Below, one piece after another: positions 16,725 to 25,637 of a stretch of DNA of 25,637 bases. Source of the stretch: Mnemiopsis leidyi. Taxonomy: Eukaryota > Ctenophora > Tentaculata > Lobata > Bolinopsidae. Made by a program: the position numbers and the translations under genes. The DNA lies in NCBI GenBank assembly GCA_000226015.1, contig JH153493.1, positions 115,865 to 141,501 of the forward strand. The letters are read 5' to 3'. The first letter of the stretch is position 1, and each line of letters opens with the position of its first letter. The notes under the pieces were generated by a model. It saw only the letters and a program-made list of their open reading frames with translations. It had not been told where the DNA came from and made no database searches.

Positions 16725-19580
16725 ATGTTATGGCTGTTGGTGTTATTACGTAGTACTACTTTAATATCAACTCAGTTCACCACCCTCTCCCAAGACCACC
16801 AACCCTTCCCCGTCGGATTTCTTATTGGGAACCGTAACACACACAAACAGACACTAGATCGCGTTATTCCTTATGCAGTTGAAGCCTTCAACAACAAATC
16901 ATCGGATGGAGTCAAATTAAAGGCTGTTGTCCGTCACTACGACGAGTTCTCCTTACACAGTCTGGTTGAAGCGTCGTGTAGCCTAGTTACAAACGGAGCG
17001 GTGGCTGTCATTTCCCCAGACGGATCCTACAACATTGGCACACAAGCGGACATACTAGGCGAGCTGAAGATCCCCCTAATTTCGGCGGTAGCAACAGACC
17101 CCCACATCAGGCGAGCATCTCGACAGAGTCTCATGCTTATGTCACCGGGTGATGAATACCAATCTAGTGCCATCCTCGATCTGCTGAACTTTTACCATTG
17201 GCATGAAGTGTCACTAGTTGCGTCTGATACCAACTATGGAATCAACGGTGTCAACTTCTTTCAGCAGCTTCTTTCTTTAAAATCAGGAGCAAAGTTTGTC
17301 ATCAAATCCATCACCTTTTTCAACGCGGTAGGTCACCCAGACACGATGGGATTCAAAAACACCTTGAAGAACGTAAAGAGGTCCTTGTCCCGAGTTATCA
17401 TCTTGAACTGCGAGGGCCGCTACGGTAGACAAGTCTTGGAGCAAGCAAACGAGATAGGTCTCCTAGATGAGGGTCATGTCTGGATAGTTACGGACGGTAT
17501 CACGTCCAGTCCTCAATCCTTGTCCTATGACGGCTACTTCCCTAGTTACTACGAGGGATTGATAGGCATTTACCCACACATAGAAACAAAAGCGCATCAC
17601 TACAAGTTGTTTAAAGACAAGATTTTGTCGGAGGAACGCAACTTGACGGCAGTTTCGCTGGCGCCCCACGTCGTACTAACGTACGATGCGGTCCAGATCG
17701 TCGGAGCTGGACTAGAGATATCGGGCGGCAACGTCACCAGACAAGATTTGGAATGTAGTAGCACTGCTAAATGGAACAGTGGTGAGGAGTTTTTGTTGTC
17801 TCTGCTCGAGAGAAACTACGAGGGAGTCACCGGAAACGTGACCTTTAGACCAGACGGTTTGAGAAAGAAGGCGGCATACAAAATTGTTAATTTTGTCAAC
17901 CCAGGTCTATTCGTCGATGTTGGTCAATGGAACAGCGAGAAAGGGCTGGACATGTACAACGACGTAGATTCCTCGTCAGTCCAGTTCCTGGGAGGAGCAA
18001 CTCAGCACCCTGTTGGAGTGGCAACAGAACTCCAGGGTATCCACCTGAAACTCGGTGCAACGGAAAACCGACCGTTTGCATACAAGGCAGAAAACTGCAC
18101 CAGTAACGACATCTCGTGTTGGAAAGGAATCACGCCGGACATAGTGGCGGAGTTCTCCAAGGAGATGAACTTTACGTACGAGTTCGTAGAGCCCAGTGAT
18201 AGAGAGTACGGGTACTTGAACCCTGAGACAAACAAGTGGAACGGCATGATCGGGGACATGTTGCAGGGCAAGACTGACATGATTGCAATGGACCTTTCAG
18301 TGAGTTTCGAACGGAAGACACACATCGATTTTTCTGTTGCCTTCATGGACTCGGGAATCAGTTTGGTTATTAAAGGAGAATCCAGTAAGAGCAACTCTTT
18401 CTTCTTTTTGAGTCCTTTCGAAGTGATGGTCTGGTTGATGATCCTCGCAGGATTCATGGCCATGTCTCTGATACAAAACTTGTTCAACAAACTGTCCCCT
18501 TACGGGGAATACGGACAGCGAGTTCACGCTATGCAGACCTGTAAATGTTGCAGATGTGCCATGAGACGTAGGGTTAAGGTCGAACAGAACATTAAACTCA
18601 GAGACCACCGCAATGTCGAGTGCATGATTGAGCTGGCAGCGGACGAGCGTCGAGACGAGATGAGTTTCTATAATGCCCTGTTTTTAAACGCAGCCGGGTT
18701 TGTGGGCCACGGTGCTGAGTCTATGCCTAAGAGTCCTTCAGGGAGACTCATCCTGCTTACATGGTGGTTTTTTGTACTGTTGATCATCTGTATGTACACG
18801 GCAACACTGACAGCCTTCATCACGCTCGACAGGATCGGGATAACTATAGACAATGCTAAACAGCTGCTGCAGCAACAGAAGTACTCGTGGGGCATGTTGA
18901 ACCACAGCTTTGTGGAGGCTCTCCTTCGCAACAACATAGACCCTGATTACAAGAAGATAGTGGATGGTGCTGTCAAGCTGGCCAACATGTCAGAGAGCAT
19001 TGACAGAGTAAAGCAGGGTTCATTCGTGTTGTTCGACGAGACTCCTCTGATTTCGTACGAGCTGATGGGAGAGTGTGACATGTTCTACATTGGCGGAGAG
19101 ATACAGACCTTCGACTACGCCTTCGGTCTTCCCAAGAGCTCACCCTTCATCGCTCTCTTCAATACCCAGATCATCAAGCTACGAGAGCAAGGCTACTTCG
19201 ACGAACTTTGGAAGAAGTACGACCGGACTCCAGATGACCTGGGAGACTGTGACAACCACACAACCGGCAGCAGCACAGCTCTCAACCTCCTCACTCTCAA
19301 GGGACTGTTCTACTTTCTCTGCTTCGGCATTGTCAGCAGCATGATCGTTTTCTTCTTCGAGCTGATCTACGCCACCTCGAAAGATCCTCCGGACGAGAAA
19401 CACCGGACGTTTTGGGCGAAGTTTGGGCGGCGGGTGAAGCTGAAGATAGAGGACGTACGAACAGAGTGGTTCTCTCAGCCCTACACGCAGCTGTTTAGTG
19501 TGGACGGCGAAGTGGAAGTGAAGTGCGATGAGAACGGTACACCGCCAGCTTACAATCCCGGAAATTTAACTGTCCTTTGA
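16725..19580 (+). CDS. Ionotropic glutamate receptor, intronless, copy 1
   Basis: This encodes a 951-residue ligand-gated cation channel subunit of the plasma membrane, with no intron. The chosen ATG opens a signal peptide (MLWLLVLLRSTTLI). The frame also runs 16 codons upstream to a TTG, but TTG is not a usual animal start, and an in-frame TAA lies at 16665. Domains in order: amino-terminal ANF-receptor domain (about 30-430), ligand-binding S1 (about 450-560), M1 (about 567-587), a long linker with Cys606, 608, 609 and 611, the P-loop with Gly661 at the Q/R/N site, M3 with YTATLTAF (691-698), S2 (about 705-850) with the Cys784/Cys842 pair, and M4 (about 858-882). Ligand residues: Arg530 and Glu772 are kept, but Asp523, Trp466 and Phe729-Val730 replace the usual Pro, Tyr and Ser-Thr. 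The C-terminus, LTVL, fits a class I PDZ ligand. It is a paralogue of copy 2, 3 kb downstream. The iGluR class is certain; the subfamily and ligand are not. Confidence 0.95.
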   Translation: MLWLLVLLRSTTLISTQFTTLSQDHQPFPVGFLIGNRNTHKQTLDRVIPYAVEAFNNKSSDGVKLKAVVRHYDEFSLHSLVEASCSLVTNGAVAVISPDGSYNIGTQADILGELKIPLISAVATDPHIRRASRQSLMLMSPGDEYQSSAILDLLNFYHWHEVSLVASDTNYGINGVNFFQQLLSLKSGAKFVIKSITFFNAVGHPDTMGFKNTLKNVKRSLSRVIILNCEGRYGRQVLEQANEIGLLDEGHVWIVTDGITSSPQSLSYDGYFPSYYEGLIGIYPHIETKAHHYKLFKDKILSEERNLTAVSLAPHVVLTYDAVQIVGAGLEISGGNVTRQDLECSSTAKWNSGEEFLLSLLERNYEGVTGNVTFRPDGLRKKAAYKIVNFVNPGLFVDVGQWNSEKGLDMYNDVDSSSVQFLGGATQHPVGVATELQGIHLKLGATENRPFAYKAENCTSNDISCWKGITPDIVAEFSKEMNFTYEFVEPSDREYGYLNPETNKWNGMIGDMLQGKTDMIAMDLSVSFERKTHIDFSVAFMDSGISLVIKGESSKSNSFFFLSPFEVMVWLMILAGFMAMSLIQNLFNKLSPYGEYGQRVHAMQTCKCCRCAMRRRVKVEQNIKLRDHRNVECMIELAADERRDEMSFYNALFLNAAGFVGHGAESMPKSPSGRLILLTWWFFVLLIICMYTATLTAFITLDRIGITIDNAKQLLQQQKYSWGMLNHSFVEALLRNNIDPDYKKIVDGAVKLANMSESIDRVKQGSFVLFDETPLISYELMGECDMFYIGGEIQTFDYAFGLPKSSPFIALFNTQIIKLREQGYFDELWKKYDRTPDDLGDCDNHTTGSSTALNLLTLKGLFYFLCFGIVSSMIVFFFELIYATSKDPPDEKHRTFWAKFGRRVKLKIEDVRTEWFSQPYTQLFSVDGEVEVKCDENGTPPAYNPGNLTVL

Positions 19581-19586
19581 AATAAA
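19581..19586 (+). promoter_or_regulatory. Poly(A) signal abutting the copy 1 stop codon
   Basis: AATAAA starts at the base after TGA, with a GT-rich stretch (TTTGTGCACTGCTGTTGCGTTGTG) 10-35 bases downstream. If used, the 3' UTR would be only about 20-30 bases. A second AATAAA at 19658-19663 is the alternative. Confidence 0.5.
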
Positions 19587-19657
19587 AGTAGCGCTCTTTG
19601 TGCACTGCTGTTGCGTTGTGCACCAGCGCATATATTGATTCAGCGTTTTTATTAAGT

Positions 19658-19663
19658 AATAAA
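19658..19663 (+). promoter_or_regulatory. Second poly(A) signal for iGluR copy 1
   Basis: AATAAA lies 78 bases after the stop, a more ordinary 3' UTR length. A T-rich stretch with TTGGTCTTTGTTTTT follows at about 19695. Confidence 0.45.
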
Positions 19664-22540
19664 AGAGATGAAGTTGAACTCTGTAAGAATATAGCTTGGT
19701 CTTTGTTTTTATTACAATACAATACTTCTAAACGGTCTATGTTCATATTGTAGGCCTACCTAATGCTCAATTACATCAGACATGATCACAACTGAATAAA
19801 CTGAGAAGTGAAGGTTTTCTTTGACAGTTAAGCGACGATATTGAAAAGTTATTTTGAGCAGACAAAAGGTTTTATAAAAGAAGATTGCGTTAAAGTATTA
19901 CCTAAAGATAAACTGTAAAGTTCCGTGCGGTAACAACATGACGTTTTTTACAGTTAACAGTATTGTTTAATTGCTATGTCCTTTACTCGGCTCAGCTGAT
20001 TTACTTTGAGTTCAAATTAATGAAGGTTTTATAATTAAATATTTATTTTGGTGGAGGGTTCTCCAATTTTCATCGCATCCAATCTTTAAATCCAATTTAA
20101 AACTTAAATTGAAACTGTAAGCTTGGTTACACGTATAATGTAGTGTTGTGTTATTAGAGTCAAGAGTATTGTGTCCCGAAAAACTTTCTAATAAAATTTT
20201 CTGGATAACAAAGCAATTAATATTTTTCAGTTGTATGATCGACTGAAAATATAAACTGCTTAGTATTCAGGTTTAAATCGAGTCGAGTAATCAAACTTCA
20301 AATTCGTCACCGGAAATAATCAAAAATTCGGGATTCGATAAAGCCTCAAGGTCCCTAGCTTATAGATCAATCAACACAAGAATGTTGAATTTCACTTAAT
20401 ACTGTAAAGTCACGACTCAATGGATTCATTAGTAGCCCGCAGACGTCGAAAGCAAAGATCAGACTTCCGAATATCTATCCTTCATGTTGCACAGTTGTAT
20501 GGACTGATTTTCCCGTTATTCGTTACGTCTCTTGGTTCCTTAATAAGTTAATAAGTTAATAATTGCCTATTTCATGATAAGCAAATCTGTTTGAACATCG
20601 GCCGCGACTTAATTGATCACATACAACTTACGTTCTGAATAGACTGGCTCCGATGATAAGGTTTAGTACTATACAATATTATGCTGTTGACCAAATAAAT
20701 ATTGATGTCGAAGTTCCTGACGGACCGTTTACTGGTAGGCCTAGTCTCTTTCCAAGCCTTGTCATGAGTACTGTAGTAGTCTACTGTAGTACAGCTTCAT
20801 CTTATCTTACGCGCAATGTGTTTGTAGAACAATTCCAGGATCGGAGTGGTGCTCTCTGCAGTGGATCTAAAATATCCATACTGAAAGTCGTCCGCTATAG
20901 GGCAAAACGACTTATCTAAAAACGTAATTTGAAATTCCTATCGGCGTTTAGAGTTTTTTAAATCGTCTTTAATTGATTCTTGGTCACATTTGAACATCTT
21001 CCATATACTGATTTGCAAAGTTTGTGCAGTAGGGCAAACTGCGTAAAGAACAGTAAAATGCTTAACTCTTGGCTTACTCTAAATCTTACCTGCAGGTCGG
21101 CTTTACTATCTCTGAAGTCCAACTTTTGTCTGAATTAAAGTTCCCAATGTCTTAGGTCCCTCGTGCGACGATACCAACCTACCTTTCTTAGTATCTAAAC
21201 TCTTACGAAAAGTCGCTTTGTCGTATTGGCGATCCGCTTGCTTATAAAATAAAAATGCATCAGTTATCGTTCGGTCGGTACCTTAGTCTCTTCTGCGATA
21301 AAACAAGAATGCTAATTTCTTCTGCCTTATCCTTAATGATTAAGACAAATTGTAACCCAACCTACTAGAACCTGCTGATCTGACTGATATACAGCTACAG
21401 CACAGCACTAGTAACGACTCGTCACTTTCAAGGGACATTCCTATAAAGCTGCACTGTTCCGACAACAGTTTGGTTATATTTTTAGATTATCAGCCAGCTG
21501 CAGTGAGAATCCTGATCTAATCACTAGATATTGCGATTGGTCATTGAAATAGCGATAAGTACTTATATGATAAGTGAGCACACGCTGATGGTTAATCAAT
21601 TAGCAAACTGGTGTTGTATCTCATACATCGTGATTAACCGACATATCATTTGCAATTAATCTGTCTCCTAAGTGCGATATTAAGACTGCATTTCCAATCT
21701 CTGCATTAGCTCGTGACCTCTAAAAAATTCTTGGGCTAGGATGTTATTATCAAAACCAACCTTCCTGTTCACAGGGGTTGCCTCTACATTTTAGTTACGT
21801 CTGGGCTACGATTTTGGACACAATTTAAAGGCAACAAACGCAAGTGCATTGCTTAAATAAGATTCACTTTGACTGCTTAGTAAGGCTAATTTTAGCTCCT
21901 ATCAAGCAGAATCTTAAGCTTAGCTTAGAACTTTATTAGTTCTGCACAACCATTAAACCAAGCAAGTCAAATGAGTCAAACTCAAATTTCATATCAATTT
22001 ATCCAACCTTTGTTAAATATTTTTGTTTGATTGAATTTTGATGAATAAATCAGGGCATATGATAAGAAAGTAAGAGATTTACGATATTCAGCTGTCAGTA
22101 GACGTTTGCTAACAATGTATGTATTCAATTGTTTGCCTATGTGACAGTTAGTATAGCAGTCTCGTCCCACATCCGCGATAATAATTCGTTGACCAATAAG
22201 CACTAAACCCTCTTAACCTTGAGCCAATATCCTTAGATAAGGCCTTTACCATTGCAACCTACTGAGCTGTGACTAAATCCTCCACAACGGGACAAGCAGT
22301 CACACAATATGACAATTGACAATGGGGAAAAATATCGTTGTAGGTTTACACATAATTATGTAACTCAATGAGTTTTAATATTGTGCAGAATTTTGTAATT
22401 TATAGCAAGATAGCCCTTCGTTTACATTAACACGTACACGTGACTTAGAACTGACATTTTTGTTTTTGATAGCGTGTTTTTGATAAGTTTTGATGCTGAA
22501 GAAGAGATGATAAAGTCAAAGTTCTTTTTTGGTTTAAAAA
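19664..22540. other. Spacer between the two receptor copies
   Basis: About 2.9 kb of AT-rich DNA in which I see no gene, RNA or recognisable mobile element. The open frame at 20653-20919 resembles nothing known. It probably contains the promoter of copy 2. No duplicated flank of copy 1 is recognisable here, so the duplication is old outside the coding parts. Confidence 0.45.
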
Positions 22541-25515
22541 ATGATACTTCTATACACTTATAATACAGCTTTGCAGAAACGGCAAGAAATGTCGGTGTTG
22601 AACGTGGTACGACACATACTGCTTTTTACTCACGCCGTCTCCTTTCTGTCGGGGCGGCTCAATGCCAGGGGATCCAACAACGCCTCCAAAATCGGCTTCC
22701 TCATGTCAAAAGAAAACCAGCAAAAGAATAACCTTTTGAAACTCATATCATTCGCGGAGCAGAACTTCAACAACTCCTCACGAGGGACACAAGTGGAAAT
22801 TGAAATCGCTATCAAATTGTTCGATGAATATTCATTGTACGATCTAGTAGAAGCTACGTGTAGTCTTGTCGACGAAGGGGTATTTGCTGTAATCTCCCCT
22901 CAGGGCTCGGAAAACATTGCAGATCAGGCCGACATTCTAGGACCTTTAGACATACCCCTGTTATCAGTTGTAGCTACAGACCCCCAAATCAAGAAGTTGT
23001 CCCGGCAGAGCTTGCAGCTTCTCTCTCCTGTAGACAAGCATCAAGCGAGGGCCATCCTAGATTTGTTAAAGTTTTATGGTTGGCATGAAGTTTCCTTGGT
23101 TGCTTCGGATACTAATTACGGGACGAACGCCATCAATGCATTTCAGCAACTCCTCACGTTGGAGACTTCAACAAAGTTCTCTATAAAATCGTCGCCCTTC
23201 TTTAAGGGAAACACAGAAATGGACAAAACTGATATTTTAAATACTCTTAAAATTCTGAAAAATTCGTTAACTCGGGTGATCATATTGATCTGTGAGGGGA
23301 AATACGCTAAAGCACTGCTTGAGGAGGCCAACAATATGGACATGATGTCTCCAGGATATGTGTGGATTGTAACAGACGCAATAACCTCGAACTTTCAGGC
23401 TTTGGCTTTTGACAATTACTTTCCAGCCTACTACGAGGGACTGATCGGGATCAGCCCGTTGATAAACACTAAATCAACGGACTATAAGGCTTTATAAGGC
23501 TTTACTATAAGGACAAATTTCTTATGAAGGAGCAAAGTTTGAGGCCTGAAAGTCTCTCCGCACACGTAACGCTGACATATGATGCCATCCAATTGGTCAA
23601 AAATGGTTTAAATGATATGCGAAACTCGATAACTCCTCAAACAGCAAATTGTCACCAACAGCAACCTTGGAAAAGTGGCAAACTTTTCTCAAGCAAACTC
23701 AGATCAACCCCGATGAATGGCATCACAAGCTTCTATAACTTCACAAGTGAAGGTCTGAGATCCAAAGCGAAATACAACATCGTAAACTTCATAGCCCCAG
23801 GACAATTTGTTAACATCGGTCGGTGGACAAGCGAAAACGGTTTGGTTATGTACTACTCCAAACATAGTCACGACGTACAGTTTCTGGGCGGTCAGACATA
23901 CCATCCACTGGGTAGTGCTCGAGGTCTAACCGGCGAGCATCTCAGGCTTGGAGTGACAGAGAACGCCCCCTTTGCAGCGAGGAGGAAGGATTGTGTGGGA
24001 AAGATGTGCTGGGAGGGAATAACTCCAGCAACAATTCAAGAACTTGCTGCCTCCCTAAACTTTACCTACGAGTTCATAGAACCAGAAGATAAGTTATTTG
24101 GTACTTACGACAAGGAGACTGAGAGATGGAGTGGTTTGATTGGGGATCTTCTCAGCAACAGAATAGACATGATTGCCATGGATCTTTCAGTAAGCTTTGA
24201 ACGGAAGACCTACATTGATTTTTCGGTATCCTTCATGGATTCTGGTATCAGTTTAGCAGTTAAAGGTCAATCAGACAAGGGCAATGTTTTCTTCTTCCTC
24301 AGTCCTTTCAGTTCAAGTGTGTGGATTATGGTTATAGTTTCAATAGTGATGGTGTCACTAATTCAGAGTCTTTTCAATAGACTCTCCCCAAGCGGCGAAT
24401 ATGGCCGGATAGTTCATGCCATGCAAGTATGTCAGTGTGCAGAGTGTGCGACAAGACGGGAAATAACAATCCAGGAAAACGTCAGGTTGAAGGACTATGA
24501 AGATGCCGAATGTTTAGTGGACAAAGCCAAGGAGTTCAACAAGGAAGACATGTCCTTGTTCAATGCTGTGTGGATCGTCGGGGCTGGCTTTGTAGGTCAG
24601 GCAGGGGAAGCCATGCCGACCAGTTCTTCAGGTCGATTTGTTCTGTTCACGTGGTGGTTTTTCGTTATGCTTATGACATCTCTTTACACTGCAAACCTTA
24701 CCGCTTTTATCACCCTGGACAAAATTGGGATTAAGCTCGACAATGCCAAAGATCTTCTGAGTCAAAATAGATATCGGTGGGGCCTACTCAACCAGAGTTT
24801 TGTTGAGTCACTTCTGAACAACAATATTGATCCAGAGTATAAGAAGATTCTAAATGGAGCGGAGAAGATTTCGAGCATCGCTGAAGGTGTCCAGAGAGTA
24901 CGAGATGGCGACTTTGTTTTCATTGACGAGACTCCGGCAATTTCCTATCATGTGATGGGCGAATGCGACATTTTTTACGTCGGAGGTGAAGTGCAGACAT
25001 TTGATTATGCATTTGGGTTCCCCAAAAACTCACCCTACACAGTACTAATAAATACTCATCTGATTAAACTGCGTGAGCACGGTTTTTTCGATGAGATATG
25101 GAAGAAATGGGACAAAACACCAGACCATGAGGGATGTAGTTCCAGCAATAACAACAGTAAGGGAGTGACGCTGACACTAACTAACGTCCAGGGCATATTC
25201 CTCTTTCTCAGTATCGGCATCATCATTAGTGTTATTTTGATATTGTTGGAAATCATTATAGCGGCATTTAGGGATGAGGGCGATGACGATCATCAGACAT
25301 TTTCATCCAAACTTAACAAAAGGTTCAAACTTAAAATTGCTGATATCAAAACCCAATGGATTCGACAGTCTAAACGAAGACCTACTACGAACAAGCATTT
25401 TCCAATAAGTAACCAAGATAACTTTAAAGTTGCGGTGAGCAATAATGGTTACAAATCATCAGGTGAGGATTTAATTGGTTCAAAAAAGTTCGAGTTTAAA
25501 ACGGGGATAGTTTAA
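22541..25515 (+). pseudogene. Ionotropic glutamate receptor copy 2, frameshifted
   Basis: This is a paralogue of the 16725 gene, also without introns. The first part (22541-23497, 318 codons) starts MILLYTYNTA. An internal ATG at 22589 gives a better signal peptide (MSVLNVVRHILLFTHAV) and may be the true start. The amino-terminal domain breaks at TAA 23495-23497. Homology resumes in another frame before the ATG at 23524 and runs unbroken to 25515. Relative to copy 1 there are 14 extra bases at a 10-bp tandem repeat. The second part holds the end of the amino-terminal domain, S1 (CWEG; MDLSVSFER with Asp codon 24181-24183), M1, a cysteine-bearing linker (CQCAEC), the P-loop GFVGQAGE (Gly codon 24595-24597), M3 YTANLTAF, S2 (NQSFVESLL, DETPAISY), M4 and a long basic tail. 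It is either a young pseudogene, a null allele or a sequencing error. The second part alone lacks a signal peptide. Confidence 0.85.
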
Positions 25516-25637
25516 TCTTCCCTAATCTATAGATGCTAATTGAATATTCTATTCTTTCATTATTGCGACAATTTGTATAAAAACGTCTCGAAGACAGGTT
25601 CTATGATGTTTAGCATTCAAATTTGAGATCAGGTCCT
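25516..25637. other. 3' flank of iGluR copy 2
   Basis: AT-rich. No AATAAA is seen on the plus strand in the 122 bases before the window ends, so the poly(A) site of copy 2 lies outside or uses a variant signal. Confidence 0.5.

Noticed and set aside
18002..18608. Long minus-strand frames (162 and 103 codons) opposite iGluR copy 1
   Set aside because: They are antisense shadows of a strongly constrained receptor coding region.
20653..20919. An 88-codon plus-strand ORF in the receptor spacer
   Set aside because: No acceptable start context, no family likeness, no supporting splice sites.
23458..23498. A 41-base GT...AG intron that would restore frame in copy 2
   Set aside because: It is shorter than normal animal introns and has no pyrimidine tract, and it would remove residues (PLINTKSTDYK) that align with coding sequence of copy 1 (PHIETKAHHYK). 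A slippage insertion is simpler.
23524..25515. The second part of copy 2 as an independent gene
   Set aside because: It lacks a signal peptide and begins in the middle of the amino-terminal domain. The homology to copy 1 continues upstream in another frame.

Overview
The window reads as nuclear DNA of an animal, most likely an invertebrate. The reasons are two animal-type ionotropic glutamate receptor (iGluR) genes with signal peptides and the M1/P-loop/M2/M3 layout, a eukaryotic tRNA-Gly with internal A and B boxes, AATAAA poly(A) signals, isolated exon-like islands with GT/AG borders, and AT-rich spacers full of decayed mobile DNA. I cannot name the species. A retroelement remnant near 5.2-5.7 kb resembles a C-terminal protein family I know mainly from cnidarians, molluscs and other aquatic animals, which is only a weak hint.

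Layout. Bases 1-4000 are a patchwork of short GC-rich foldback elements and nested inverted repeats: family A (hairpins), family B (CCCTC/GAGGG foldback), families C and D (termini TTGTCG), direct-repeat family E, and a cluster of palindromic CCAATGG words. Two single-base ambiguities (1602, 1651) fall here. Bases 4000-7500 hold small tandem repeats, a broken retroelement coding remnant (+ strand), a tRNA-like SINE head (- strand) and three exon-like islands on the - strand. A tRNA-Gly(GCC) gene sits at 8182-8252. Between 10.0 and 13.0 kb there are three further - strand exon-like islands, probably parts of one or more genes that I do not recognise. From 13 to 16.7 kb there are only possible promoters and short tandem repeats.

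The main content is a head-to-tail pair of iGluR genes. Copy 1 (16725-19580) is a complete, uninterrupted 951-residue receptor. Copy 2 (22541-25515) is a diverged paralogue, also free of recognisable introns, but interrupted in its amino-terminal domain by a frameshift and stop at a 10-bp tandem duplication (about 23484-23503). The rest of copy 2 is open and keeps every domain, so the lesion is either recent, polymorphic or an assembly error.

Both receptors keep the alpha-carboxylate-binding Arg and the S2 acidic residue but have Asp in place of the canonical Pro of the PLT motif, Trp in place of the lid Tyr, and Phe-Val in place of the S2 Ser-Thr pair. Both also have Gly at the Q/R/N pore site and a cysteine cluster in a long M1-P-loop linker. 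Together these point to a divergent receptor subfamily with an altered ligand pocket and pore. If both are expressed they could assemble into one tetrameric channel, but that is inference.
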